Shown piece by piece: positions 51,982-64,000 of a stretch of DNA of 64,000 nucleotides. The DNA comes from Diplosphaera chodatii. Its lineage: Eukaryota > Chlorophyta > Trebouxiophyceae > Prasiolales > Stichococcaceae. Location of the stretch: assembly GCA_032358165.1 (NCBI GenBank), contig JAALGY010000008.1, positions 124,001 through 188,000 on the forward strand. Reading direction: 5' to 3'. A program made the position numbers and the translations under genes. The notes below the pieces were generated by a model. It did no database searches and was not told where the DNA came from. It saw nothing but the letters and a program-made list of their open reading frames with translations. Position 1 is the first letter of the stretch; each line of letters starts with the position of its first letter.

Positions 51982-54900
51982 TCAGAAGCCCAGGTGCAGG
52001 CGCGCGGTATCCATCAACCCTGTGTCAAAGGCGCCGCTGGCGGCCACCCTGGACCAGAGGTCCGGCTCGCCCACGCATGCCGACTCCACCACCTGTTGGG
52101 AGATTGGGAGACGAAATCAAGCTTGTAGTTGACCTTCAGCCATGGTGCAGCACATAGGAGTGCACCATGTCAGGCAGCTTGTGATCGTGCCTTGTGGTTG
52201 TGCATCATGTGCTGCACAGCAGAGCGACGCAGCAGCAGGCCCTGCAGCGTGTTGCCCTCGATCATGCTGCTGGTGCACAGGCAAGGCTGTTCACCCGGCG
52301 CCGCTGCTGCAGCTCGTGGTCAGGCACGTCAGCGATGCAGCGGACGCACGGCCGGGCCTCCTGCTCCAGGGTGGCTGCGTCGGCTCCCGTGGGTTTAGGG
52401 TTCGCGGGGCTCTGCTGTTGCTTCCAGGAGACGCGACGACGAAGCATCGCGTGCAGCACCGGCGCCGGCTGCCGCCGCAGGATGCCCCGTAGCGCCGCCT
52501 GCCGCTGCAGGACGCTGATCTGTGATTCACCTGCAGGGTCACGGCCAGCGGTACAACACCAGGCGGCTTCAGTGAACCCTTCTGTGCTGCAGCCGTGGTT
52601 GCTGAAGTGCCTCTCAACGCTGCTGCCTGCTGTCGTTCAGGTTGGTAGCACATGGCCACGTCACCTGCCGCCGGCGGCCGCAGCAGCGGCAGCAGAACGT
52701 GGTGCGCCGCCATGTCGTGCAGCATGCCCGGCTCGGCGGCACTTGCGGCTGAGACCGCCGTGACGCTGCGGGGTGTGTTGCCACCCGGTGCTGACTGGGC
52801 GTCCAGCTCGCCGTCCGCCAGCAGCGCCGCCAGCTGCTCCCGGACCCGTGGGGCCAGCTGCTGCGCCGGCCCTGTAGTGCCATCTGCTTGTGAGTGTCGC
52901 TGATGCAATGCCGGCTCGCATCGAACCAGGCGGCGGCAGCAGCAGCAGCAGGAGCGGCAGCAGCAGGCGCCACCATGCACTGACAAGCAAGCAGGTTGTG
53001 AGCGAGCGTACCGTCCGCTGCCATGCCGCCGCTGCCGCCGCCCAACATTGAGCCTGGACCCGCCGACACATGCTGGCCGCTGGCTGCAGGGGGGCCAACT
53101 GAGCCGGCGGGGAGGTACGCTGCGGGGCCGCCCGGGGCGCACGACAGCGGCGGCAGCAGGCGCGCCGCCCCGGCCGCCGCCAGCGCCGCCAGGGTCTCCT
53201 CCTGCCGGGGGGCGGTGCATGCAGAGGTGTCGGGAGTGACACCACACCATGCATGTGGGCCGGCAGCTGGGCTGAGCACACACCTAAACACCGGCATCTG
53301 AACACCGGCCAACAGTAGGCGGCGCACGGTCTGGCCCGACCGCCCTGGGCTCCGACGCAGATCTCGGGTTTTCCTCAGCTTCTTCAACTACACAATCCAG
53401 CAGCCGCCAGCAGCTTTTGCACCCTGCTATCGGATGCGCAGCAGCAGCGGCAGCGCCGCGTCGAGCAAGGAGCCCCGGCGTAGCTATGCAAACCCTACTC
53501 CAGTGCACCACGCCACAGGCTACCTGGACGGCCGGCGGCGCGTCCGGCCGCAGCAGCAGCGCCAGCGCCGCGCCCAGCAGCGCGTCCCCGTAGCCGCCCG
53601 CCGCCCAGGCCTCCGCCCAGGCCGCCGCGGCGCCGGGGCTGACCTCCGCACCGACGCCGGCGGGCGCATACCTGCATGCACACCAGAAAGGGGTTGCAAA
53701 GGGGTTCCTAGAAAGGGGTTGTCGTTCTGATTGGTCACCTACCAGCTGCAGTGGTGAATGTCAGCCATTCAGCGGGCCGACATGAGGGGCAGGGTGGGCG
53801 ACAGCTGCTCAGCAGGTTTGGGTGTGCAACGCTGAGCTGCATGCACATATGCAGTACAGCGCAGACGTCCTGCAAGCAGTGTGCCTGTGCAGCAGCGCCG
53901 CCGCCGCCCACCGCACGCCCGGGGCCGCCCACAGCGGCGACTTTGAACCCTCCTCGGCACCGGGCGCGTCGGGCGCCAGCAGCAGCGCCAGCACCGCGCG
54001 CAGCTTGGCGCCTGGGCAGCACACACGTCTAGTACTATGTCAAAGCCAGGATGAAGTGGCTGCCATCCAGCAAGCAGCGGCAAAACCACAAGCGAGCAAC
54101 TTTTGTGGGGCATGCGCAGGAAGCGTCCACAGCGTCGACCTGACTCTGGTCTCCATCCTGCCGCCAATGCTTTGCAGAGGGCCTGCGCACTGCACAGATG
54201 TGGACGCCCTACAGACGATCCGCACCGGCAGGGATCGAGGCCAGGTACGCCGAGCCGGCGGCCTCGAGGCCCAGCAGCCACGCCAGCGCCGAGCCCACCG
54301 TCGCAGCGGCGCCGCCCTCGGCTTCCGCCGCATCCGCGCTGCTGCCGTCGCCCTCCTCGCTTACGGCCGGCAAACAGGGACTGTTTCTGCTTTTGTTTCC
54401 GCCGCCGGGGTGCCACGGCTCCAGCAGCGGCCACGCCAGCGGCGCCGGCAGCCGCGAGCCTGCGGTGGAGGGTTTATGGATTTGGTGTTGTTGGCGTGTG
54501 ACAGCATGCGGGATTCTTGCAGCCAAGCTAGGAGCAGCTGCTGCGCCCTGGAGCAGTTGCAGACGCCGCAGCAGCCTGATGGTGCCAACCTGCTGTCAAG
54601 GAGTCCATGAGGCAATCCACGGCTGTTTGCAGCGCACAACGCACGTCCGATGTCATCTGCAACGGGACATCAGCTGTCTGCACTGCTGACGGTGGGCCCC
54701 AACCGCCAACCCGTACCTGCTGGCTGCAGCACCAGGGCTTCGAGCGGCTGCGCGGCGCTGCTGCTGCTGCTTCCTGCCGCCGCCCCGCCGCCCCCTGCCG
54801 GCTCCAGGCCCAGCCACGCCGCGGCATAGCTGCAGCACAGGTGCATATGCATTTCCTGCACATAGCTGGTACTTTGCAGTGACAGGAATGGTGCGGATAC

Positions 54901-57900
54901 GCATGCGAATTATAAAGTTCATATAGGCAATTGATGAAGGCAGCTTTTAAAGGCAGCTTGCCTGCGGAGCAGTGCTTGCCCCGCCGCGGCTGCGGCCGGC
55001 GGCGCTTCGGGAAGCGGGAAGGCGGAAGCGGACCGCCCGCCGGCAGCTGCCCACCCCGCCCAGCCCCCGGCTGCCTGCAAATTGCCAAGCGCTCAACTCC
55101 ACGAGAATGCGTCGTGATCACTTGTTTCACTGTTGATGGACATACACTTCGTGGCCAACCCGCTGGGATGTGTGAGCAACAACCATGTGGCTGTCGCCTG
55201 TGAAAAGCCTGACACGCCATCGATCGTCAAACGAAGCCACGAGTGTTGACTGCACGACACCCCATCAGAGCAGCAAAGGCGACTTGGAAAGGCTTGGCTG
55301 GTGCCAGAGGTTGCGGAACAGTCAACAGAGCACTGTGCGGAGGGGTCGGCTCCACGTCATCAAACTTTGAGATCATGATCGAGCGCACACAGCGGCCACC
55401 GCACAGCCGGCCTCGTGCAGGCACAGGGCATGAGGCGCATGTTTTTCTTTTTTTTTTTAGGTTTTTTTGACAACCACAGCAGCTGAGAGGTCGGCCCTGC
55501 CTGCATGGCGCGCAGCTCGCGCTGCGCGGCTGCCAGCAGCGGCGCGACACGCTGCTCCGTGAACGCAGAGTCCAGGGCCGACAGCGCCGCCGCCTCTCCG
55601 CCCGGCGGCAGCAGCGCCAGCGCCGCCAGCGCCGCGTCGACCTGCAGGCCAGCAAACCGCACAGCCTACAACGGCAGCTTCCGGCGTTGCCAGGGATGAG
55701 CTTGGGCGGTGTGTGAACGTGTGATCTGGTTCTCGAGGTGCTGTGCAGCCCACAGCTCAGGCCAGCTGCTGTTGTTGGTGTAGCTACATCTCAGCCAACC
55801 GTAGCTGCTGCGAACTCGGCACGTGCTGCATCACCTGGGTCAGTAAGTTTTCGGTGCGGCAGCTCGCAGACAGGCGCAGGACGGCCAGCTGCTGGTGCTG
55901 CGCGGCGGCCGCCGCCGGGCTGAACTCTGTCCCGGCTTCGTGCCGCGCAGCCAGCCGCAGCACCTGCAGGGCACGCACAACCTGCACTCGGCAGCGTGCA
56001 TTGCCAATGGGATATGCTGCGCAGCAGCACATGCGTGTGTCAGCGTGGCAGCCTGAGCGTCTTGACCGGGTTGCTGGCAAGGTGCTCGCCTGAGAGCCGT
56101 GCATGCACGGAACCGAGCGCTTGTTCACATGAAATCGTCCATTCTGATATTGGAGTTCAGGACCCGGACCCCACCATCGCATTGATGGGACCAGCCAGCG
56201 ATCGCAGCTCCTCTTCGGCCGCTGCGGCGGCCTCAGCGCCTGCCGAGGCCCGCCGCTTGCGAGACGCCCAGGCAGCCGCGACGGCCGCGATGCCGTGCAG
56301 CGCCTCTGCAGCCGCCGCCGTCGCCCCGGCGCCTGGCACCTCGACGTCAGGGTTTAGGTACAGTTGCAGGGTGGCTCCCAGTGTCGCCGACAGCGGGGGC
56401 CCGCCGCCGCTGCCGCCGCCAGTGCCGAGCAGCCCCGCCGCCTCAAATGGTGCCAGGGGGTCAGGCAGCAGCAGCGGCGGCGGGACACCCAGAGCGGCGG
56501 GACTCTGCTGCAGGGCTGCCTCGTAGGCCGCCGCGAAGTGCGCCGCCGCTGCAAAGGCCCCAAGGCGCGCTGCCGATTCCACGGCTGTCGATGCCATCAT
56601 AGCTGCCGTGGAACCTTCAGCGCAGCCGGCGCCCCACGAAGTGTTCGTGGCTATGTCTGCGGGGCTCCAGCTGGGGACATGCTCCGCCCATGCAGCGGCG
56701 CCTGCGGCGGCCGCGGCGGCGCACTTCGCCGTCACCATCGCCTGCTGGGGCCGCCTACACGAGCGCCAACACCGCGAGAGCTTTCACGTGGCTTCAGCTG
56801 GACACACACGAACCCCGTGCCCGCTGAGTGATGGACACAATGGAAGAACACAACGGGAAGCAGTCCGTCGAACCAATGGGAATGCCTGAGACGACACCGC
56901 CTGCAGCCCAGCTGTCACCTGGCGGCGTGGCAGACGAGCGCCGCGGCCGTCAGCAGCGCCTCACGCGCAAGGACGCACTGCGCGACGTCCCCTCGCGGCA
57001 GGTGGCTGTGGTGTGACGAAGCCGGCGGTTCCGCTGCAGGGGGGCCCGCGAAGTGCGCCGCCAGCAGCGGCCACAGCGCGTCCAGCGAGGCTATCGGCAG
57101 GTCGCAGGCTGCGGTGACGCGCCACAGCCGCAGACCTTCGACCTGCATGTGTCGTGCAACGATGTACGGTCAGGCGATGTGTCAGGGGGCCACTTGCACT
57201 AATATCACCCATCCGCTCGCAGCCGCAGTTAAGCGTCCGGCTGTCACAGCCAGCAACCCAGAGGACAGGACTGCTGTGACAGAGGCTTTGGGCCACAAGA
57301 CAACGATGCCAGTAGCAGTGACCTGCATGGCATCAGCACCGCGTTCTGCCGCAGAAGCGCTCGAAGCCGCCTCCGGACTGTACTCTGATGATGACAACAA
57401 ACGCTGTAGACAGGTGGTACTTCGGCACACAGGTCCCTGTCCTGCTTGCTCAGCATCACGGAGACCGGCTGACCCTCAGAGCCAACACCCAACCAACACT
57501 GGCACGGGTTAGTCGTTCACGACCCGGGCCCCACTCGCCTGCAGAGCCACCGCGACGCTGCTCAGCGGCAAAACCTGCTGCGAGGTGGGCTGCCCGGCGC
57601 TGCCCCCGGCCGCCAGCAGCTCGTGCACGATGCTCAGGAGGCCTGCATACCAACAACAGCGTAACTGATGCACAACACGGATGTGCATGTTGCAGTGGTG
57701 CCGCCATAGTGCGAGCAGGTGGGCGCCACGGTGGTAGTCTCGTGGACATCTGCACAAACAGGAACCTCGAGGCAGCTCCAATCCGCGGGTTCTTGAAGCT
57801 GTTTCGGAGGTGAGTTTTCAGCGCAGATGCTGCAGAGTAGCGCTCTAAAGCCCTGGTGCAACGCTGTGCTCTCGAAACAGCTGAAAGTGATGTCAATCGC

Positions 57901-60900
57901 AGGGGGAGCACCTGCGCTGTGGGCGGCGCGCGCGGCGGCCGGCGAGCTCTGCACCAGCACCCGCAGCAGCTTGGCCACGTCCGGCCGCGCGGCAAACAGC
58001 GCAGCCGCCGTGGCGTCGCCCATGACGTGGGACGCCCTGCCGTCGGCGGCGGCGGCGGCGGCGGGCGGCGGCGCCCGCAGGATGGCCTGCAGCGCGATCG
58101 CCATGCGCTCGCAGCGCAGCACCGCCATCGCGAGCCCGCCGCCGGCCCGTGCGTAGCTGCAGAAACCGGCACGAACTCTGAAGCACCTCAGTGCCTCGTT
58201 CGGCGACACCAGGCGGTCAACGCACTGAGCATCTGGCCGATCGCAGTCACTGATCTCATCGGGTTGTGCAGGCAGCCACGCCTCTGGATGAGTGGCCTCA
58301 GCAGGAGCCTGCTGCGCTGCATGTGTGGGTGCGAGGATGCTAGGCGGTCAGAGAAAGGCAGGACAGCATGCCTGGTGAGTATGGCCAGCAGCGGCGGGAT
58401 CGCTGCAGGGGGCCGCGCCACCTCCAGCAGGTACCGGACGCGCTCCAGCAGCTGCACACGCAGCACGCCGCAGGCTTCAATTTTTCACAGTGCCACACAT
58501 TCAGCAACCCATTGTGTGACGTTTTGCATATGTGCAGTCCCGGAGCCCGTGTGCCTCAAGCATTGCACCCTCAAAGTGTGCCTAGAACCTGTCTCTAACC
58601 CTCAAAGTGCGCCTCTAAGCCTGTCTCTAAACCTCAAAGTGTGTCGCTAGCCTGTCTCCAACCCTCAAAGTGTGTCGCTAGCCTGTCTCCAACCCTCAAA
58701 GTGTGTCGCTAGTCTGTCTCCAACCCTCAAAGTGTGTCGCCAGTCTGTGTCCACCTGCATGCGGAGGAGGCCGGTGAGGGGGTCCTCCGCAGCCAGGGCC
58801 GCGTCGCCGGACCCCGCCGGCGGCGCCACCAGCTCCATGCCCTGCAGCACCACGGTGTGCAACACGCCGTGGACTGGTGACGCCGGCATGGCAGGCGCCT
58901 CAATGCAGCTGACACAAGGCGACCGCGCCGCAGGCGCTGTGCGACGCCGCATGCAGGACTGCCCTGCAGGATGCGCACGGCGGACAGGACAAGCTCGCAT
59001 GCCTGCGGCGGCGCGGGCGGCAGCTGTTCGTCGGGCGGCGGCGTCAGCGGCGCCGCCACCCAGGCGCCCAGCGGGTGCGGCCGCCTCAGGTACGCGTACG
59101 CCGGCGCGGGCCACCCTGCAGCGGTCGACGTGGAGCTCAGCGGCCCAAACGTCAACCCGCGGCTGCAGCAGCAGCTGGCCTGGCGCCCCGTGAAGCTGAA
59201 GGATGTGTTTTACGCTCGATTTATTGATGCGTTTTGGAGGAGGGCCACCAGTCAGATGCTGGCCCGGACGACAGCCGCAGGTGGACCCCGGGGGGCGGAC
59301 AGGCAGGGGGGCCAGGGGGCGGAGGCGGCCGCGCCTGTGGCGGGGTGCGCGTCCGCGGCCTCCTGCGCCGCCGACACCTCGGCGTCCGACGCCCCCAGCA
59401 GCGCCGCGAGCGCCGCCGCCGCCGCCGCGATGACCGCGTGGTGCGGGTCGTCCAGGCCGCGCCGCGCCACCACCGCCGCCTGCGCGGCATGCAGGACGCG
59501 ATGCTGGGAACACCTGACACGAGTGTCGGTCAGCTGCTGTGACCATGGCAACTCGGCGTGGGGGGCTTGGGTGCGGTGCAGTTGCTTCCATGGGCTACAG
59601 AGCTGATGCATGCAGCATGTCAGATGTCAGCTTGTCGTGCCTGTGTCGCCACCTGTCTGCTGGGGAGCATGTCTTCAGGGCTGCATCTGGCGGGTGCCAG
59701 CAGATCACCTCAACGTCTGTCAGCGCGTGGCGCCACACGTCAGCCCAATCGACCGGCGCCGCCGCCGCAGTAGCGCGGCCGCCGCCCGCGCCAGCGGGCA
59801 GCGGCACCGGCCGCGGCGGCGCGGCGCCGCTTTCCGCCGCCAGGCCCAGCACCTTGGGGCGCGCCTGCGGCCCGTCGCACTCGCGTCAGCGCGCCTCCCC
59901 ATGCAGGCTTCCGCGCCGAGCTGTGCTTGTGCGCGTTTGAAACTGCAATTGCTTATATATATATAAATATAAGTATATAAGCATAGCCCCTCGTGTGAGT
60001 GCCCGCAACCCAGTCACCCTGCCAATCCTGCAAAACCCTATGTTTTCGCATCTGCTACAGGGGGTCGCGCCTGCTCCAGCACGGCCGCCAGCAGGCGCAG
60101 CCCCGCGGCCCGCTGCGCCGGCACGCTGCTGCGAGCCAGCACCGCTGCCTCCAGCAGCGTGTACGCGCCGCCCGGCCGCGCCCCCGCTTCGTCCTGCCTG
60201 CAGGGATTGGAGCAGGGGTGGCAGCGTCATTAGGTTTGGGCCCCCGCCGCTGTCACGCGCAGCTGCGGGCGCGGCACCCAACGCCTCACCCCTGCGGCGG
60301 CTTTGCGAGGGCCAGAGCAGATGGTGTGCAACGAGGCGACCCGATTGCCGGTTCCCGACGCCGCACCTCAGGGGGTCCCGCTGCAGGACGTCCGCCGCTG
60401 CGGGCGCCGCCGACGCGGATTGCGGCACGAACCCCACGGCGTGGCCCTCCACATCGAACCGCAGCCGCGCCGCAACATTCGCTGTACCCCCTGCAGCAGC
60501 GTGCTCGCCGCCACTGGGGCCGCCGGCCTGGTCTGCGGCTAGCGGCCGCGGCGCGGCCGCCGCTGATCGCAGCCGACCCTGGCCGTCTGCGTCGGCCGCG
60601 CCCCGCCGGCGTGTTGGATCTGCATCCGGAGCCGCTGAGCTGGGCGTCGTCGCCTGCTTCCCGCTTCCGTCCTCCGCAACAGGCGCTGCAGCGCCTGCTG
60701 GCCGGCGGCTTGGTGCAGGTGATGCGGCGCTGGCGGCTGCCGCGCTCCCTGCTTCCGGCTTGCGGCGCCCCCGCCGCCGCAGGAACTCCGCCGCGCCGGG
60801 TGGCAGCCGTGACCGCGCCTCGGCCCGAGCTTCCTCGACCTGACGAGCTCAGCACACTGACTTGCGTTCCTTTCCCTCCACTCCGGTGCGCTTCAGTGCA

Positions 60901-62220
60901 TCCCAATACAGTCGCTCCATTAAGGCTAGCTCATGTCAGGTTTGCCCATTCCTGTCAGGTCAGCGCGAAGCAGTTCAGGTCAGTTTCTGTCACGCAACGT
61001 CCGCCAGCTGGTTGCGTGCACCTACTGCAGGCATGCCTGTCCTAGCTGGACTGCAAGTTTCAGCAATGGCCATGCAGCACCCCGGCCGGCTTTGGCACAA
61101 CAAGCCTGGGACTCTCAGCAGATGCGCACCTGCTCCCGCGTCATGGCCGCCAAAGCGGCGCGGTTCTCAGCGTCGATGGCGGCGGCCTCGCCCGCCCCCG
61201 CCGCGCCAGTGTCCGGCAGCCCTGCAGCGGCGCTTGGCTGCGGCGAGCTGCCGCCTTCCGCCGCCGAGAGCCGCGCCGCTGCGATGCGTGCCTCCCGCGT
61301 CCGAGCAAACTGCAGATATAGCGTACATCAAACCCTAAACCCATCGACAGTAGCATCTACAACCAAAGCGAGACACTTGTCCTGAACCGTGGCCATGCGA
61401 CGCACCTTGTGTCATCACTGAACGGCTGAACAAGACAGGACACTTCAGCACAGCAATGGTCCTGAAACCTGTGTTCGATGCACACTCGTGCACATATAAC
61501 AACCCGGGTGAATGCTGCTGTTGCCGCAACAGTGCTTCAGTAGTGAGTCAAGTATGGCCTACTGCCCCCCGGCGTGCAACCTGTGCATGCCAGCAGGATG
61601 CTCCACACTGCAATGGTGCTGCACCTTGGACTTGCTGCGGTGCGTCGCGACCGGGAACGCGGCGCCCGCTACAGGGCCGGCCGGCGGCCGCGGCGCGCCA
61701 TTCTGCGCGGGCTGCCGCTCGCGCACCGCGCCGACCACGCCTGGCAGCAGGAAGCCGCCGCCGCTTCCATCGGCGCCGATGTTGCTGCCTGTGTAGCGAC
61801 GCAAACACGACTGCTGATTCTGTGCAGACAGCAGTGCGCATCAGCTCGGTGCAGACTGCACTGGCACTGCGTTGACGCCACGCAGCATGCGCGGTAAGAA
61901 GTAGCACAATGGCAGACTCACATGCGCCAACCAGACACAAAGGATGAACCTACAATGGACAGGCTATCATACACAGCACTTCTGTCAGCACCTTCGGTGC
62001 TGGAATTCCTCGAACCGTCCTCAGTTGTGGCGGCAGGCGCCGCCTCTGGCGCCGCTGGCGCTGCACCGGCCGCTGCGGCACTGCTGCTGGCCGCGTCAGG
62101 ATCGCGCCTGCGCGACACCCGCGTCGCCCTGGCGGCCGGCTGCTCGTCGCGCGACAGGAACTCGGCCTGATATGAGCAGAAGCGAGTGCTGACCGCCTTC
62201 GGCGGATGGCGGCGCAGCAT
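51982..62220 (-). CDS. IYO: RNA polymerase II-associated protein 1 (RPAP1 / MINIYO orthologue)
   Basis: In plants this protein binds RNA polymerase II and promotes elongation and differentiation. The RPAP1 N-terminal region is clear: QAEFLSRDEQPAARATRVSR (62110-62170), AIDAENRAALAAMTREQ (61131-61181) and, across an intron, VEEARAEARSRLPPG then AAEFLRRRG (60770-60841). It is followed by the RPAP1 C-terminal domain start RLRFDVEGHAVGFVPQ (60420-60475) and AYTLLEAAVLARSSVPAQRA (60110-60175). The rest, down to the stop at 51982-51984, is a long series of Ala/Leu-rich helical exons, as expected for an ARM/HEAT-like solenoid (for example AMAVLRCERMAIALQAIL; LLERVRYLLEVARPPAAIPP). The last exon ends DTARLHLGF. 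More than 20 exons are likely; most joins downstream of 60000 are not phased. The start at 62220 (MLRRHPPKAVSTRF) is tentative. Confidence 0.85.
55441..55470. repeat. Homopolymer T tract in an RPAP1 intron
   Basis: A run of T broken by single C and AGG, giving GTTTTTC, twelve T, then AGG and seven T. In a window with almost no homopolymers over six bases this is exceptional. It lies in an intron of the minus-strand RPAP1 gene, where it reads as poly(A). Confidence 0.7.
58567..58752. repeat. Minisatellite of about six 31-bp units at the start of an RPAP1 intron
   Basis: Six head-to-tail units with consensus CCCTCAAAGTGTGTCGCTAG plus CCTGTCTCCAA. The four units nearest 58750 are almost identical; the two at the low-coordinate end have diverged (GTGCGCCTCTAAG, GTGCCTAGAA). 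The array begins two bases inside the intron, directly beside the donor at 58754, and fills most of its 5' half on the transcribed strand. Confidence 0.9.
59952..59982. repeat. AT dinucleotide tract in an RPAP1 intron
   Basis: TATATATATATAAATATAAG followed by TATATAAGC, an isolated AT-rich island in GC-rich DNA, just upstream (minus strand: downstream) of an RPAP1 exon. Confidence 0.7.
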
Positions 62221-62886
62221 GCATCACAGGCTGCAACTCGATCTGGGAAAGTGCGAGGCACGCAACGCTCTGTGGATGTGTGAGGTGCGTAGGATAGGCT
62301 AGCATAGGTGATGTCGTGCACGCTCGCTGTAATACGTGTCGGAAGTGCACTGGCATCCCTGCGGGCAGCGCACCTGCAGGCGCTCCAGATTATCGTCGTT
62401 TCCCGCCGTCAGTGCCTCCCGACGCATTCGGCCTGCCATTGTCAATTTGATATGCTGACTTTGCTCACGAATGCAGGCATGCACTTGAGATCTGCCAGTT
62501 TGCTCAGCTGTACTGGCACTGTGGCACATTGTACGGGTGGCATCTCAGCCCGGCAAAATGGACAGATGGCTTCCATGCACGGGCGGAGTGCTTACATGTC
62601 GCTCTCTTCAACATCTCACGAAGAAGTCGCAAACCCCCAAAGAGTCATCCAAAGTCAGGTCGCGTGTACACCGCACTGCAGAGCGTCATGCGTGCGCCAG
62701 ACTGCGGAAGCACAAGCCCATAGCATTGCTGTGATACCCATGCCCTATCCACCACTGCCACGACCGCAGCATTCTGTCGGATACTACCCCCACCAGATGG
62801 TGCCAGTGCTTCTGAGGTCCTGCTCTGCAATCCTCCTGCCTGTGGACCCATCTGCATGTGACGCCCGCCATCCGCCAGTTCTCCCA
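62221..62886. other. Intergenic region between RPAP1 and the Pro/Ala-rich wall protein gene (both minus strand)
   Basis: Should contain the RPAP1 promoter and the 3'UTR of the wall protein gene. No other exon is convincing. If RPAP1 has a further 5' exon it would lie here. Confidence 0.35.
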
Positions 62887-64000
62887 TCAGATCATCGCAC
62901 CCAGCAGCGCAGCTGCACAGCCTGCCGCCAGCGCCGCGGCCACCGGCCGCGCGGTGCGGCCTGCGCCCTGCGGAGCAGGCGCTGCAGAGCACAAGACCAC
63001 TGCTTCAGCTTACGTCCAGCGCACGGCCCACTATAGAGCTGCATGCCACAGAGTGATGGAAGGTTTGCTACAGGATGGCCTTGCAGGTTGCACCGTGCAC
63101 GTTCACCGTAGCAGTGCGTGTGTCACGCCAAATTCACACTTGATGCAACATGGGTCGTGGGAAAGTCCACACCATCCCGCGGCGCAAGTGCGCCCCCTTG
63201 TAGCACGATCGGCGCCGGAGCCGGCGCATTGCCGGCGGCGGCGGCGGCGGCGGCCGCCGTGGCCTTGGGCGGCGGCCGGCTGCGTGTGGGCGCCGCCGTC
63301 GGCGCCGCAGTGACAGGGGCGGGGGCCGGGGCGGTCGCGGGAACCTCGGCCGGCGCCGGCACCGGCACCTCAGCGGGCGCCGGCACGGGAACCGGCGCCG
63401 GCGCAGGGGCGGGAACCAGCGCTGGCGCCGGGGCGGGATTCAGGGCCGGCGCCGGGGCTGGGAGCAGCGCGGGGGCCGGGGCGGGCGCCAGCGGCGGCGC
63501 GGCCTCCGGCGCGGCGGCCAGGGGCGCGGCCGCGGGGGCTGCCGCGGCGGTGGGGGCGGCCTGCGGCGGCGCTGCAGAGGGCGCTGCGGTCGGCGCTGCA
63601 GTGGGCGGTGCGGTGTTGGCCTGACCCACACCTGCCCCAACTGCACAGGGGGCAGATGTCGTCAGCGTGTGTCTGTACCTGCAGGCCTCCGGCCTTCCTA
63701 GCCTTCGTTGATCAGGGATGCACGCATTCTGCAATATGAATGCGGCACAGGTCGACAAGGGGCAGCGCTGCAGCGCATCGCGTGCCACCAGCTGCCTTGC
63801 AAACAATCCATACTGTGCCAGGCTGGCGCCCTTTGTTGAGGCTGACAGTATCTCAGCAACTGTCCAACGCACAGCCGGTCATGTTGCCGCCCCACAGCCC
63901 GCTCACACACGCCAACAGCAGCGCGGTGCCCCACCTGCTGGGGGAGCCGCAGTGGAGTTGGCGGCGGGCGGCGCCGTGGCCGCGGGCGGGCTGTCCTGCC
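62887..64000 (-). CDS. 3' part of a Pro/Ala-rich, arabinogalactan-like, probably GPI-anchored cell-wall protein
   Basis: Three exons on the minus strand agree in phase: 63935-64000 (runs off the window), 63173-63640 and 62887-62981, giving 208 visible residues. The sequence is a long Ala/Pro repeat with Thr, Ser and Val (APTAAPSAAPPQAAPTAA; PAPAPVPVPAPAEVPVPAPA), the type that is hydroxylated and O-glycosylated in arabinogalactan and wall proteins. The last exon ends GRTARPVAAALAAGCAAALL then GAMI and stop: a short basic spacer, small residues and a hydrophobic tail with no cytosolic part, which is the form of a GPI-attachment signal. The frame was chosen over five other open frames because all three exons keep phase and only this one ends in such a signal. 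N-terminal domains, if any, are outside the window. Confidence 0.65.

Noticed and set aside
58567..58752. Direct repeats as a CRISPR-like array
   Set aside because: Units are contiguous 31-mers with no spacers, inside a eukaryotic intron.
61325..61345. Telomere-like CCCTAAA piece (others near 11570 and 52390)
   Set aside because: Single or one-and-a-half units only; too short for an interstitial telomere tract and expected by chance.
63118..63624. Plus-strand Gly/Ala-rich frame in the Pro/Ala repeat
   Set aside because: Complement of the Ala/Pro codons; no signal peptide, no splice agreement. The minus strand keeps phase over three exons and ends in a GPI-like signal.

Overview
The window is GC-rich nuclear DNA of a green alga (Chlorophyta). 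All large genes are plant-type, and most are split by many short GT-AG introns with CAG acceptors. They include a plant-type phytoene desaturase with a plastid leader, an FRO-like ferric reductase, an MSL-type mechanosensitive channel, an RPAP1/MINIYO orthologue and a mitochondrial ATP synthase subunit d. An orthodox subunit d argues against Chlorophyceae, whose ATP synthase peripheral stalk has been replaced by ASA subunits, so a trebouxiophyte-like alga is my best guess. Coding exons carry many Ala, Pro, Gln and Gly homopeptides. There is no sign of a bacterial operon, CRISPR array, provirus or intact transposon.

Layout, left to right: 3' end of an Ala-rich gene (+, 2-1260); phytoene desaturase (+, 1874-5340, 8 exons, 592 aa); F-box/leucine-rich-repeat gene (-, 5977-9362); kelch-repeat gene (+, 10130-15012, 13 exons, 696 aa); membrane-tethered trypsin-like protease (+, 16730-20850, 13 exons, 533 aa); intronless secreted Lys-Pro/Cys-rich protein (+, 22198-23097); CCHC zinc-knuckle/coiled-coil gene with a 2.1 kb low-complexity exon (+, 24407-28114, 939 aa); small coiled-coil protein (-, 28526-29464); ATP synthase subunit d (+, 29928-30805); secreted Cys-rich membrane protein (-, 31634-32923); FRO-like ferric reductase (+, 33228-41344); MscS-like channel with an EF-hand (+, 42518-51027); RPAP1/MINIYO (-, 51982-62220); and the 3' part of a Pro/Ala-rich, probably GPI-anchored wall protein (-, 62887 to the window end).

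Exon joins were worked out by hand from GT-AG boundaries and reading phase. Joins that give exact phase agreement along the whole gene are phytoene desaturase, kelch, protease, zinc-knuckle, subunit d and the visible part of the wall protein. The F-box, Cys-rich, ferric reductase, channel and RPAP1 genes are certain in identity or strand but only partly resolved in exon structure.

Two themes stand out. First, several genes carry direct tandem copies of an exon edge, including its splice site, about 100-112 bp apart (phytoene desaturase, kelch, MscS-like channel), with shorter-period copies at the kelch stop codon and in a protease intron. The extra copies look like decayed pseudo-exons, so local tandem duplication across splice sites seems to be an active source of intron sequence here. 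Second, the ferric reductase and the Cys-rich secreted protein are divergent and only 304 bp apart, which suggests a shared, possibly iron-responsive, promoter.
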